DNA of 64,000 bases from Flaviramulus basaltis (GCF_900114265.1 NZ_FPKV01000002.1:1178001-1242000); one strand, 5' to 3'. Numbered from the stretch's first letter, positions 8,517-17,878 are shown. Numbers and translations are program-made. Notes: generated by a model from the sequence alone, not told the origin.

Positions 8517-10043
8517 TCATAACTTTTTAGCCCAATAAAGGCTGGCATTCCATTTATTTTGAAACTCCTTAAAAAAGTTCGAATAATTAAAAATCGATTC
8601 CTTTTTTATCAATCTTAAAAACAAAACTAATTTATAGTTTAAAATTTGCTTTAGAGTATAATGTTTTAAAAAGGTGTACATAATTGTGGGTGAGGGTTTA
8701 GGCTGTATCACTTCATCATCCCACAACTGCTTTACTTTGGTTCTAAAACCCCCAAAAGGTGCCTTAAGATGTGTGATTTTAATATCAGGACAATATACAA
8801 TATCAACTCCTTGATTTCGTAACTGCATACCAAAATCGAAATCTTCACCATATCCAAACTCTAATGCCATATTAAAACATACTTTATTTAAATAATCGGT
8901 TTTCACAAAACTGTTTCCCGAACCAAAAATACCTGTTTGGTGAAGTTGATTAAAAAGTAACGTTTCTCCCTGTTGAAGATACGCTGTTGTAATAGCTACA
9001 ATGCCATATTGTTTAGCTTTATTAAATACCGTCTCCATTAAATTTTCATCAAACATATTATCGTCATCATTTAGAAATACCCATTCACTTTCTATCTGAC
9101 TAAGGGCTAAGTTTCTAGCATTACAAACACCCGTTTTATGAGTAAATGTATGCTTAATATTAAAAGGCCAGATTTCAGTATTTAAAAAATCTAATTCTGA
9201 AACACTTTCAGGTAACGGATTTTGTTCAACAATAATCACGTTTTTTGGAAGCAAGGTTTGATTTGACAAATATTTTAGAACATCATACAAATATTTTTTT
9301 CTTCCAATGGTAGGGATAATAACATCTATCTCCATTTTAGCCACCACCTTTTTCGTTGATTGAAGATTGATTTCCTTTATATCTAAATGAAGCCTCTTAT
9401 AAAAAATGGTCTTAAACACTTGAAACAAAACAATTTTTCTTGCATAGATACCATAACATACTGCAAGTATCCAAACCCAAACCCATTTATAATGCTGCTT
9501 TACAAATTTGAAAAGTTCACATTTTGAAGCCTGTTGGTCTTCAACTAAAACAGCAGGTTTTTCTTTAAGTAATTTAGGCTCGGAATAGCAATACAAACCT
9601 TGTGGCATTGCTAATTTCGCCATAGAATTTATAAAATAATCAAAATTATCATGCTTTTTAATTTCTTTGGAAACTGAATTTAAAAATTGTGCTGAAACCC
9701 CACCAATATTGTCACTCATTAACCAAGTAGGATAAGTCACTTCTCTATTAACATTTACAAATACCGATTGGCTTATATAGCCAATATCTTCTGAAATATA
9801 GTATTTCCCGCTAACCGAATAGGAAGCTAATATCCGCTCATGATGAAAAATAGTGCTTATTTCAGATTTGTTAATAAACGCTACATACACTTCATGACAC
9901 CAAAGTATGAGTTCTTCCGGAAATTTTTTAGCTAAATCGAATAAGGTAACTGTAATAGAGGGTTGTATTGTAAAAGCAATCTCATTAAGCTTATCATCGA
10001 GAATTTTTAATGCTACATTATTTTTATGTATTAAATAAATCAT
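8517..10043 (-). CDS. Two-part protein: uncharacterised N-terminus plus GT2 glycosyltransferase
   Basis: A 508-residue protein, about 200 residues longer than a simple GT2. Residues 1-235 match no family I recognise; they include a hydrophobic stretch rich in W/V/I (about 190-202) that may be a membrane anchor. From about residue 237 a complete GT2 domain follows: IDVIIPTIGRKKYLYDVLKY, IIVEQNP, FLNDDDNMFDENLMETVF (metal-binding DDD) and FGYGEDFDFGMQLRNQG. The N-terminal part could recognise an acceptor or be a decayed second transferase. It overlaps the upstream GT4 gene by four bases. Confidence 0.78.
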   Translation of the reverse strand: MIYLIHKNNVALKILDDKLNEIAFTIQPSITVTLFDLAKKFPEELILWCHEVYVAFINKSEISTIFHHERILASYSVSGKYYISEDIGYISQSVFVNVNREVTYPTWLMSDNIGGVSAQFLNSVSKEIKKHDNFDYFINSMAKLAMPQGLYCYSEPKLLKEKPAVLVEDQQASKCELFKFVKQHYKWVWVWILAVCYGIYARKIVLFQVFKTIFYKRLHLDIKEINLQSTKKVVAKMEIDVIIPTIGRKKYLYDVLKYLSNQTLLPKNVIIVEQNPLPESVSELDFLNTEIWPFNIKHTFTHKTGVCNARNLALSQIESEWVFLNDDDNMFDENLMETVFNKAKQYGIVAITTAYLQQGETLLFNQLHQTGIFGSGNSFVKTDYLNKVCFNMALEFGYGEDFDFGMQLRNQGVDIVYCPDIKITHLKAPFGGFRTKVKQLWDDEVIQPKPSPTIMYTFLKHYTLKQILNYKLVLFLRLIKKESIFNYSNFFKEFQNKWNASLYWAKKL

Positions 10044-11185
10044 TCAATTATAGATTTATAATATCCAATATTGATGTCGGCAATTTTATCTATGTCAAAC
10101 AATGCTTCTACTTTTTCTCTTGCTGCAATGCCTACTTTTCCAGACATTGATTCATCATTTAAAAGTTCCAGAATACGTTGTGCATAAAAATCTATATCCG
10201 TTGGATGTACCAAAAAACCATTAACGCCATTATCAATTAATTCTTGAGCCCAACCTATACTTGTGTTAACAACAGGTTTTTGCAATGCCATACTTTCAAT
10301 AGTTACCATCCCCAAAGTTTCAGCAAAACTAGGAAATACACATAAATGAGCATTTTTAATATGATTTTTCACTTCGGAATAAGGTATTTTTCCTAAATAA
10401 TTGACATTCTTTTTAGCTTCGTTTGAAAACAAACTTTTAACCAATGTGTAGGTTGAAGATATTCCCGTTTTTAAATCGGGTGAATCATTTCCTATTAAAA
10501 TTAATTGTGCTTCAGGGTTTGATTCTATTACTTTATTGAATATTTCTGCCAGTTCTAAAACGCCTTTTTTTCTTATGATGGTTCCTATATAAATTATGGT
10601 TGTTCTATTGTAAATTAAAGGTGTTTCGTTTTTAAAATCCTTTAATTGTAGTCCATAATGAATGGTTTTTATTTTCTTCTTATTTAAACCGAAAATTTTT
10701 TGCGTTTCTATACCAGCAAAGGCGGTTGGTGCGATATAAGCCGATGCGTTTTTTAATGCCCATTTTTCAAACAAAAAATTTTTAAATTTTTGTTTGCGCT
10801 TATCTAGTTTGCAAAAGTAAGCATCGCTCCCATGAAACCTAATAATTAATGGTACTTTAAAACGCATAAACGCAGTAATACCTGTCCAATCTGGTGCTTC
10901 AACAGCATCAATACTTTCTGAAACAATATATGAGTTTAGGTATTTTTCAATGTATTTACGATGCCAAAACCAACCCATAAACTTATAGCTTCTTTTTTTT
11001 ATAAGATGAATTTTTACTTTGTCTTCATTAAAAACTGCATCTTCTTTTTGAGCATAAACAAAAACCGATGCTTTTACTCCCTTCTCTGATAATGCAACTA
11101 CTAAGTTTTTAATACTCGTTGCAATACCCGCAGCATGTGTAACTCGTTTATGTGGATATTCAGAAGTTAGAAAAGCAATGTGCAT
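10040..11185 (-). CDS. Glycosyltransferase family 4
   Basis: A 381-residue GT-B enzyme. The N-terminus has LTSEYPHKRVTHAAGIATS (residues 6-24), a GT4 acceptor-side loop, and IIRFHGSDAYF later. The donor half shows YIGTIIRKKGVLELAEIFNK, the FPSFAETLGMVTIESMALQK motif with both acidic residues, and NGVNGFLVHPTD. The ATGA junction with the two-part GT2 gene indicates coupling. A 23-base gap separates it from the acyltransferase gene upstream. Cytoplasmic or peripheral membrane enzyme of the polysaccharide pathway; the transferred sugar is unknown. Confidence 0.88.
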   Translation of the reverse strand: MHIAFLTSEYPHKRVTHAAGIATSIKNLVVALSEKGVKASVFVYAQKEDAVFNEDKVKIHLIKKRSYKFMGWFWHRKYIEKYLNSYIVSESIDAVEAPDWTGITAFMRFKVPLIIRFHGSDAYFCKLDKRKQKFKNFLFEKWALKNASAYIAPTAFAGIETQKIFGLNKKKIKTIHYGLQLKDFKNETPLIYNRTTIIYIGTIIRKKGVLELAEIFNKVIESNPEAQLILIGNDSPDLKTGISSTYTLVKSLFSNEAKKNVNYLGKIPYSEVKNHIKNAHLCVFPSFAETLGMVTIESMALQKPVVNTSIGWAQELIDNGVNGFLVHPTDIDFYAQRILELLNDESMSGKVGIAAREKVEALFDIDKIADINIGYYKSIIE

Positions 11186-11208
11186 ATGGAATTGGTTTAT
11201 AAATGAAA

Positions 11209-12330
11209 CTAACTTTCTGATGCTAAAACTTTTGTGCCAGTTTCCATTTTAGAGATTATTTTTTTTGCTAATTTTTGAAATGGCACTTCAATTAAATTAT
11301 AACTTATTTTTGAAATAATGATTGAAATGAATAAAATTAACAACAACCTAGTAACGTAATTGATTAAATAATTATCAAAAAAATCCATTAGATGATATTT
11401 TGCTAACCAAGAAATAACTATAAAATGGAAAATATACATACTATAACTGATTTTTCCAATGTATCTAATTAAAGTAATGTTAAAAAAACTGAATTTACCC
11501 TTGCTTAAAAGCACACCAAAAACAACGAAAATAATTCCAAAAATAATATGATTTAAGTATAAAAAATCCAGAGCCGATCCTATTTGCAATGGTAATAAAG
11601 CCAATGACGATAATAGGGTTTTATTTGATACTTGATTAATACTTTTAGAATCTTGGATTAAGAAAAACATTATAATTCCTAAAGCAAAAATAGGTAGTTG
11701 ACACGGAAAATAATAAAATAAATACTCGTTCCACAAAAAATCCGAAGTCATTAGTTGATAATAGCTTAATATTTCTTGAAAAATTAACTTAAAAATTAAT
11801 GATATATTTAAAAACACAAAAGCATCATTAATAGTCTTTATGCGAAAAAATAAAAAAGGAAAAATCAAATAAAACATCATTTCTACAGCAATTGACCAAC
11901 CACCAGGCACTAAGGTGTTTGTCCAATACGGACTAAAGCCATGTAAAAATAGCATATTTGAAATTTTGTTGTACATAGAAATAAAAGGCTGACTACCTAA
12001 CCAGTACTTGGCTCCTAAACTTTCATGAAACATATAATATAATATGGCTAAATAATATACTGGAGCTATTCTAAAAAACCTTCTAATAAAGAAATTCCTA
12101 GTAGGCTTGTTTTCTACCGAACTTCTATTCTTATAAGACCTGAATAAAGTAAAAGCACTAGCAATAAAAAAAAGTTGTACGCCTCTGGAACCTAAACTTA
12201 AAAAAACTGCAACGGCATGCGGTATTTTCACAAACCCCTGTTGAGCCGTATGGTGCATTATTACCATGATAATAGCAAGCCCTCTAATAGCATCAATGTA
12301 ATTTAGTTTTTCTAATTTGGTTATACTCAT
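11209..12330 (-). CDS. Acyltransferase-3 family membrane protein (OafA-like)
   Basis: A 373-residue integral membrane protein with about ten hydrophobic segments. The N-terminus has NYIDAIRGLAIIMVIMHHTA, the acyltransferase-3 motif with the R and conserved HH, followed by GSRGVQLFFIASAFTLF and RRFFRIAPVYYLA. Members move acetyl or other acyl groups from the cytoplasm onto sugars, so O-acetylation of the polysaccharide is the likely role. This is one of two such genes in the locus (the other is at 21856-22887). A 61-base gap separates it from the upstream gene. Confidence 0.86.
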   Translation of the reverse strand: MSITKLEKLNYIDAIRGLAIIMVIMHHTAQQGFVKIPHAVAVFLSLGSRGVQLFFIASAFTLFRSYKNRSSVENKPTRNFFIRRFFRIAPVYYLAILYYMFHESLGAKYWLGSQPFISMYNKISNMLFLHGFSPYWTNTLVPGGWSIAVEMMFYLIFPFLFFRIKTINDAFVFLNISLIFKLIFQEILSYYQLMTSDFLWNEYLFYYFPCQLPIFALGIIMFFLIQDSKSINQVSNKTLLSSLALLPLQIGSALDFLYLNHIIFGIIFVVFGVLLSKGKFSFFNITLIRYIGKISYSMYIFHFIVISWLAKYHLMDFFDNYLINYVTRLLLILFISIIISKISYNLIEVPFQKLAKKIISKMETGTKVLASES

Positions 12331-12391
12331 AATTGTATTGCGCCTTATACTATTTGAAAAACAGGAATTGATTTAGGTGAAAAAATCACAA

Positions 12392-13789
12392 TTAATCTTT
12401 TAAACAATTTTCAATAGCCTTCCAAATATTCTCTGAAGCTTTTGTTGGTGCTTTACCTACTACCGTTTCAAACCATTTTAATCCTTCTTCTACATTCGAT
12501 AATTTATTCTCTAAAATTTGTTGTATCAAACCTTCCAAATCTTTTTTATCTGTACAAAAAATAGCAGCTTCTTTACTTGGCATACTTCTGAAATGGACAT
12601 ACTTATAATTCTGACCAATATCCCGAATACCTTTTTTTAGTTGAGGTTGTTCATAATTATAATAGATACAAGGTTTATTATGTGCAACAAAATCAAAAAC
12701 AGTTGAAGAACATACGTTGGTTACAAACTCACTATGTTCACAAACATTATAAAGCATTTTAAAATCTTTAGGAGTTGGCAATACTTGATTCCATTGGGCT
12801 CCTACTTGTTTCCAAATAGGGTTTAAAACTTTAATAATATCTTTATTAATTTCAATAACAGCATCATATCTTGATGTGAAATCTACTGGACATTTTCTAT
12901 AAATAATTCCTAAATTTTCTCCCTTTTCATTTAAACTTCTAACGGCATTTGCTAAGTCTTCTAAATAGTATTGATCTAAGGGAGATGTAGTTTCATCATC
13001 ACCAGAATAACAAATGTATTTTTTATTAATATCTAAATCGAATTCTTTAAAAAAAGCCTCTTTTGTTTGTAATAAAGATGTGTTATAATGTGGTTCAAAT
13101 TGTGGCGTTCCTGTAACAATTACTTGCTCTTCTTTCACAAATGGATAATATTGTAAAACTTGTTGCTTCATTAAATCGCTCCAAACAAAATAATAATCGG
13201 TATCAACCACTTGCATTGCTTTGGGCACATTATCCCAGGAATATACAAATGCAATAGTCGGAATTCCTAAATCTTTAGCTGCTAACAAAGCACTTATAGA
13301 CTGCGTTGCACGTTGCGTTGTACAAAATACTAAATCTGGTTTGTGTATTTCTAATTGCGATTTACAGTATTTATATTTTGAAGTAGAACGTTCTAACTTA
13401 TTTATCTTTTGTCTTAATTTAAAAACACCTTTTTCTGAAGAATATAAACCTATTAACCATTTTGCATACAGACTCTTAAATATGCTTTTTAATCTGTTAT
13501 AATTAAATGGGAATTTATATGTTGGGTACACATTGTCATTGAATTTATCTCTCGACACATTTAACTCTGCATGTTTTCTTGCTCTGGAATAAATTGGTAA
13601 TAAAGGATGAGCAGTATGATCTTCTATCTTAATTTCTTTAAAACCTAGATTATCTTTTAGTGAGAATACAGTATTGTTCCAATATGTAATATCAAAACCT
13701 ATTTTTTCGCCTATTGTCTTAAAATCTGTAAAAGCGAAATTTCTTAGACCCACACCATCAGGAAAAAAAACAAATACTTTTTTCTTCAT
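12392..13789 (-). CDS. Putative GT-B fold transferase of unknown specificity
   Basis: A 465-residue soluble-looking protein that I cannot place in a named family with confidence. Features pointing to a two-domain GT-B transferase are FFPDGVGLRNFAF at the start, PTIAFVYSWDNVPKAM in the middle, VIVTGTPQFEPHY, YICYSGDDETTSPLD and the late NVCSSTVFDFVAHNKPCIYY, which resembles the nucleotide-binding C-terminal segment of CDP-glycerol/poly-phosphoribitol transferases and other GT-B proteins. It lies six bases from a pyruvyltransferase-like gene and just ahead of the acyltransferase gene, next to the NeuB/NeuA genes, so it may use an unusual activated sugar. Function uncertain. Confidence 0.6.
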   Translation of the reverse strand: MKKKVFVFFPDGVGLRNFAFTDFKTIGEKIGFDITYWNNTVFSLKDNLGFKEIKIEDHTAHPLLPIYSRARKHAELNVSRDKFNDNVYPTYKFPFNYNRLKSIFKSLYAKWLIGLYSSEKGVFKLRQKINKLERSTSKYKYCKSQLEIHKPDLVFCTTQRATQSISALLAAKDLGIPTIAFVYSWDNVPKAMQVVDTDYYFVWSDLMKQQVLQYYPFVKEEQVIVTGTPQFEPHYNTSLLQTKEAFFKEFDLDINKKYICYSGDDETTSPLDQYYLEDLANAVRSLNEKGENLGIIYRKCPVDFTSRYDAVIEINKDIIKVLNPIWKQVGAQWNQVLPTPKDFKMLYNVCEHSEFVTNVCSSTVFDFVAHNKPCIYYNYEQPQLKKGIRDIGQNYKYVHFRSMPSKEAAIFCTDKKDLEGLIQQILENKLSNVEEGLKWFETVVGKAPTKASENIWKAIENCLKD

Positions 13790-13795
13790 CTATAA

Positions 13796-14617
13796 TTAAC
13801 TTTTAAAAGGGCAAACTACCATTAAACTTGCACATAATTTATCAATTACTTCACTTTTAGGAAGGGATTCTTTATTATCAAAAAGGCTTTGCAATTCATT
13901 CAAATTCATTTTTAAATCCTTTACATCTGATTTATAAGCAGGTATTAAAACGGATTCAAAATAATCTTGATATTTTATATCATCCCCAAAAACATCATCT
14001 GAAAATTTTTGCCATATTCCCGGTATGCCATACGCGTGAGCTACAATGACACCATGTAATGATGATGATACAATTTTTTCACATTTTAAAAATTCATTAG
14101 TAGTTTTCTCAACATTATTTGTCATTAAATCAATAATCAATACAGAACTCTCTTCTTTGTAGAAATCCTTTATTTTTTTAAAATCATTATAATGTGGAAT
14201 CACTCCTATTTTATACTCTTGTTTTATTTTAGGATTATAATATTTTGGTAATAACAATGCAGGATCACCATAAATGGCAGGAACATCATATCCTTGATTT
14301 AATAAAAAAGCTCTAGTTTGCGGTCCACGTACTGCTAAAAACTCAGCTTTTTTAATTGGGTGTTTTTTTGAAATAATGCCACTACCCCAAATAACACATT
14401 TGCTATTTACATGAGTTAAAACACTACCAATTGTAACATATATTGGACTAAAAAAATCGTGAAAAGAAAACGCATCTGGTTTACTCCAAACCACTTTCTT
14501 ATGTGAAATTTTTTCAACTAGGTATTTACCAAGTAAATCACCATAATTCTCTTTAGATTTTCCTTGTAGCTTAACTTCATTCCACCAAAATAACCTAATC
14601 TTATCTGATGAAGCCAT
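13796..14617 (-). CDS. Polysaccharide pyruvyltransferase-like protein
   Basis: A 273-residue protein with pyruvyltransferase-family (CsaB/WcaK type) features: RLFWWNEVKLQGKSKENYGD near the start, VWGSGIISKKHP, LAVRGPQTRAFLL (the conserved RGP), YGDPALLLPKYY, and KIVSSSLHGVIVAHAYGIP where S and H follow the family's SLHG motif. These enzymes build pyruvate ketals on sugars from phosphoenolpyruvate. The SSSLHG element is especially diagnostic. It sits two bases from neuB. Some family members transfer other groups, so the chemistry is inferred. Confidence 0.8.
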   Translation of the reverse strand: MASSDKIRLFWWNEVKLQGKSKENYGDLLGKYLVEKISHKKVVWSKPDAFSFHDFFSPIYVTIGSVLTHVNSKCVIWGSGIISKKHPIKKAEFLAVRGPQTRAFLLNQGYDVPAIYGDPALLLPKYYNPKIKQEYKIGVIPHYNDFKKIKDFYKEESSVLIIDLMTNNVEKTTNEFLKCEKIVSSSLHGVIVAHAYGIPGIWQKFSDDVFGDDIKYQDYFESVLIPAYKSDVKDLKMNLNELQSLFDNKESLPKSEVIDKLCASLMVVCPFKS

Positions 14618-14619
14618 TT

Positions 14620-15495
14620 TTATCCTTTTTGATTTTTCAACTTATCGCGTTGTACTTGCTCGATGGGCAAAATATCTTGGTTTTTGTACTTTAAAGCTTT
14701 GTAAACTGCATTTACATCTCTTGATAGTTTACGCAAACCCATAGGTTCTAAAGAAGCTGCATGATCTGTTCCTTTCCAAGTTCTATCAATAGTATAATGT
14801 CTTTCTATAATATTTGCCCCCAAAGTATAAGCTGCTACGTCAACTGCAATTCCTAGGTGATGACCTGAAAATCCAATATGTTTTACATCATTATCATATT
14901 TATCTAATAATAGATTGATATCTAAAAGGCATACGTCTTCAAAAGGCACAGGATAACCTGATGTACAGTTATAAAGTACTAAATCTTTATTTCTGTTATG
15001 CTTTTTAAAAAGATTCACTAAATCTTCTATTTCATCTTTAGTAGTCATACCAGTTGATATATGTAATTCGCCTTTGTAATTATTGCATAACCATTCTAAC
15101 ATAACTACATTATTATTACATGCCGATGGAATTTTAATAAATTCTGGATTTAAAGATGTTATCTCTTTAGCTGATGTTAAATCCCAAACAGACGTTGAAT
15201 ACGTAATACCAATTTCTTCACAATATGATTTTAATTTTTTGTGTTGTTTAACATCAAACTCTAAATATTCACGATGAGCTCCATATGTATTACCATAAGA
15301 GTTTACAGGATTTGGATGTGGTTGGTTGTATTGCTCATCGGTTAATAATTCTTTATTATTTCGTTTTTGAAATTTTACTGCATCAACATTGCAAAATATT
15401 TTGGCAACCTTAATCAGTTCTTTTGCAATCTCCATATCGCCTTTATGATTGCAACCAATTTCTGCTATTATATAAGGTTTCTTGTATGTATTCAT
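14620..15495 (-). CDS. neuB: NeuB-type nonulosonic acid synthase, short form
   Basis: A 291-residue TIM-barrel enzyme that condenses phosphoenolpyruvate with an N-acylmannosamine or similar sugar to give a sialic-type nonulosonic acid. Visible motifs: IAEIGCNHKGD (residues 10-20), VDAVKFQKRNNKELL, TYSTSVWD, FIKIPSACNN, HISTGMTT, YNCTSGYPVP, IGFSGHHLG and ANIIERHYTID. Typical NeuB proteins are about 340-350 residues because of a C-terminal SAF/antifreeze-like domain; this protein stops right after the barrel, with a short charged tail and a clean stop. It is flanked by a NeuA-phosphatase fusion (14 bases upstream) and a pyruvyltransferase-like gene. The exact nonulosonic acid is not determined. 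Confidence 0.92.
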   Translation of the reverse strand: MNTYKKPYIIAEIGCNHKGDMEIAKELIKVAKIFCNVDAVKFQKRNNKELLTDEQYNQPHPNPVNSYGNTYGAHREYLEFDVKQHKKLKSYCEEIGITYSTSVWDLTSAKEITSLNPEFIKIPSACNNNVVMLEWLCNNYKGELHISTGMTTKDEIEDLVNLFKKHNRNKDLVLYNCTSGYPVPFEDVCLLDINLLLDKYDNDVKHIGFSGHHLGIAVDVAAYTLGANIIERHYTIDRTWKGTDHAASLEPMGLRKLSRDVNAVYKALKYKNQDILPIEQVQRDKLKNQKG

Positions 15496-15509
15496 TAAAT
15501 TTTTGGCTT

Positions 15510-16664
15510 TTAAAACCTTTTATTATAATTCATTATAAATTCACAAGCTTCTCTAATAGCACCAGAACCAGAGTTTTTAGATAATACAATATCTGCATTT
15601 AGTTTTACTACATCTGTAGCGTTATTTGGAGTTAGAGACCATCCAACACTACAAATATTAGTTAGATCATTAACATCATCACCAATATAAGCCACATTAC
15701 TTAAATTGATTTTTTTATTTTGTATAACTTGTTTTAACAAAGTATATTTATCCTTTACACCTAAAAATACGTGTTCGATTTTTAGTTTTTCCATACGCTT
15801 AGAAACAAGTTCTGAATTTTCAGAAGTCATTACCATAACCTCTACATCAAACTGTCTTAAAATTTCAAGACCCATGCCATCTCGCATATCAAAACTTTTG
15901 GTATGTTCCCCTTCTTTGGTATATGTAATTGTGCCATCAGTAAAAACGCCATCTACATCTAAAACCACATGTGTTATTTTTTTTGATTTTTTTTCTCGTT
16001 TTTGACGTTCTATAAGCGACTGCTCAACAACTATCCAATCTGATTCAGAATCTATTTCATATAAAGATTCTTCAGTCATTTGTACTACAGCTACATTATT
16101 TCCTAATCTATTTTTAGTACTTATTAAACTTTCTTTAGTTGAAGTGTAAACCGCTCCGTTTTCGATTAATAAACCCTCAAAATCTTGTCGACGTGGTCTT
16201 GCTTGGGTATTATAATTAATAGCCCCCCCTTCTTTATCCCATAAAAATCGATGCGTATTTACAACGGTTAAGGCAGAATCATAACCCTCATTCAACTTAT
16301 CTAAACAGATATTAATATCTTCTTTTTTAGTGAAAGGTGATGTAGCTTGTAATAAACAAAAAACATCAAAATCATAATTTATAGTGTCACAAAATTCTAA
16401 CATAGCAAATTCTGTAGAGGCTGTATCGCTTGCACTTTCTTTGCTTCGCAATAAAGCTTTTACCTTATTTGTCCAATGGTATTCTTTATTTATAAATTCT
16501 ATGATACTTTCATCATCGGTATAAACAACAACTTCATCCAGATTAGAAAAAATAGCTTCACCTAAAACCCAAGTAAATAAAGGCCTTCCAACCATTTTAC
16601 GTTTGTTTTTATTGGGAATACCTTTTGAGCCTTTTCTTAGTGGAATGAATCCTATTTTTTTCAT
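15510..16664 (-). CDS. neuA: CMP-nonulosonate cytidylyltransferase fused to a KdsC-like HAD phosphatase
   Basis: A 384-residue two-domain protein. Residues 1-222 are a NeuA-type cytidylyltransferase: GFIPLRKGSKGIPNKN binds the phosphates of CTP, then LQATSPFTKKEDI (105-117) and RPRRQDF. Residues 230-384 are a KdsC-like HAD phosphatase with the nucleophile pair D236/D238 in LDVDGVFTDG, motif II T280/S281, K in LGVKDKYTLL, and GDDVND (328-333). One chain could therefore remove a 9-phosphate and activate the free sugar with CMP. It precedes neuB by 14 bases in the operon. A phosphatase domain suggests a phosphorylated precursor route such as Kdn-9-P or Neu5Ac-9-P. Confidence 0.9.
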   Translation of the reverse strand: MKKIGFIPLRKGSKGIPNKNKRKMVGRPLFTWVLGEAIFSNLDEVVVYTDDESIIEFINKEYHWTNKVKALLRSKESASDTASTEFAMLEFCDTINYDFDVFCLLQATSPFTKKEDINICLDKLNEGYDSALTVVNTHRFLWDKEGGAINYNTQARPRRQDFEGLLIENGAVYTSTKESLISTKNRLGNNVAVVQMTEESLYEIDSESDWIVVEQSLIERQKREKKSKKITHVVLDVDGVFTDGTITYTKEGEHTKSFDMRDGMGLEILRQFDVEVMVMTSENSELVSKRMEKLKIEHVFLGVKDKYTLLKQVIQNKKINLSNVAYIGDDVNDLTNICSVGWSLTPNNATDVVKLNADIVLSKNSGSGAIREACEFIMNYNKRF

Positions 16665-16726
16665 TATTACTTAATAATTGTACAATTGCTAAAATACAGT
16701 TTTTACTATTGAAATAATATAGTACA

Positions 16727-17878
16727 TCAATTTTTTAAAACTTTACTATAAGCATTCAAAACTTGTTTTTTAATGAGTGTTCTTTCAAATTTTGGTTTTA
16801 TATTATTTTGATTTATTTCAAAAGCCTTTTCCATTAATTCTGAATTGGAAATAGCTTTAATAATTAATTTCTTTATTTCCTCTAAATCATTACAGTTTTC
16901 AATTAAAAATCCATTTTCACCGTGTATTATCACTTCTGATGAAGCTCCTCCAGGGTTAGACTGGATTGGGAATACTCCTTGTGCAATGGCCTCTAAAAGA
17001 GTATTGGGCATACCATCAGAATTACTGTTTCCTATATAAATCATTGCTTCTCCCATAAGTTTTAAAATAGCATCATGTGGCAAAAAATTACTTCTAGACA
17101 GAACCTTTAACAATATTTTTGTTGAAATACCCTTTCTAGTGATATAGTTTTCAACCTCTTTATCTGCTCCAAATACTATAATTTGATACCCTTTCAATTC
17201 TTCTTTTATTAACTCCAATGCCTTAATGACCTCAATGGCACGTCCAGAACGCCCTTGAGAACCTTTTACAAGAATAGTACTTCGTTTAGAAACTGGTTTT
17301 ATATACTTATTGGTTTCCTTATAATCAAATCCGCCCCCTCCAGGAAACGTTCCCAAAACCTGCCCTTTAAAGCCTAATTTTTTGGCAATCGAAATATCGC
17401 GTTTGCAATCTGTAATTAAATGGTTTACTCTTGGTAAAACTCTTAAAATATCTTGTTTGTAAGTGTGAATATTTTTAAAATAATACAAATCGCTTCCCCA
17501 TGAAGAATATATCCATGTCAAAGTATCGTGCTTTTGCATTACGTTTAAAATAGGTACACAAGAAATATACATAACCACACTGTGCACCATATCTGGTTTT
17601 ACGTCATGCAGCACCTTTTCAAACACTTTCTCTGTATTATTTTCAAACAAAAAGCTTAATTTTTTATACAAAAAAGGCACTCTTTTTTTTAAAAAATACC
17701 TGCCTTTAAAATTTGGAAACTTTTGTTTCCATCCTGTAATTTGATATACCCAAGGCAGCCCTTCTGCCCTACCACCATCTAAAATATCGAACCAAAATAC
17801 TTCGTGTCCAGAATCTTTAAGTTGCTGTGTCCACCGTACAAAATGGATAGAATTCATCGAAACCATTAATATCCTCAT
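16727..17878 (-). CDS. Glycosyltransferase family 4
   Basis: A 383-residue GT-B protein. Notable are MRILMVSMNSIHFVRWTQQL at the N-terminus, IYSSWGSDLYYFKN (acceptor region), ILVKGSQGRSGRAIEVIKAL at the start of the donor domain, and IGNSNSDGMPNTLLEAIAQG with the E-x7-E acidic residues, followed by SNPGGASSEVI and GENGFLIENC. It overlaps the upstream GT2 gene by four bases and leaves 62 bases before neuA, the largest gap in this part of the operon. Its donor could be the CMP-sugar or another nucleotide-sugar; GT4 proteins normally use UDP/GDP-sugars. Confidence 0.87.
   Translation of the reverse strand: MRILMVSMNSIHFVRWTQQLKDSGHEVFWFDILDGGRAEGLPWVYQITGWKQKFPNFKGRYFLKKRVPFLYKKLSFLFENNTEKVFEKVLHDVKPDMVHSVVMYISCVPILNVMQKHDTLTWIYSSWGSDLYYFKNIHTYKQDILRVLPRVNHLITDCKRDISIAKKLGFKGQVLGTFPGGGGFDYKETNKYIKPVSKRSTILVKGSQGRSGRAIEVIKALELIKEELKGYQIIVFGADKEVENYITRKGISTKILLKVLSRSNFLPHDAILKLMGEAMIYIGNSNSDGMPNTLLEAIAQGVFPIQSNPGGASSEVIIHGENGFLIENCNDLEEIKKLIIKAISNSELMEKAFEINQNNIKPKFERTLIKKQVLNAYSKVLKN

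Noticed and set aside
16676-16687. Perfect 12-base palindrome AATTGTACAATT before neuA
   Set aside because: In such AT-rich DNA a 12-base palindrome is not strong evidence, and no promoter box or T-tract lies beside it.
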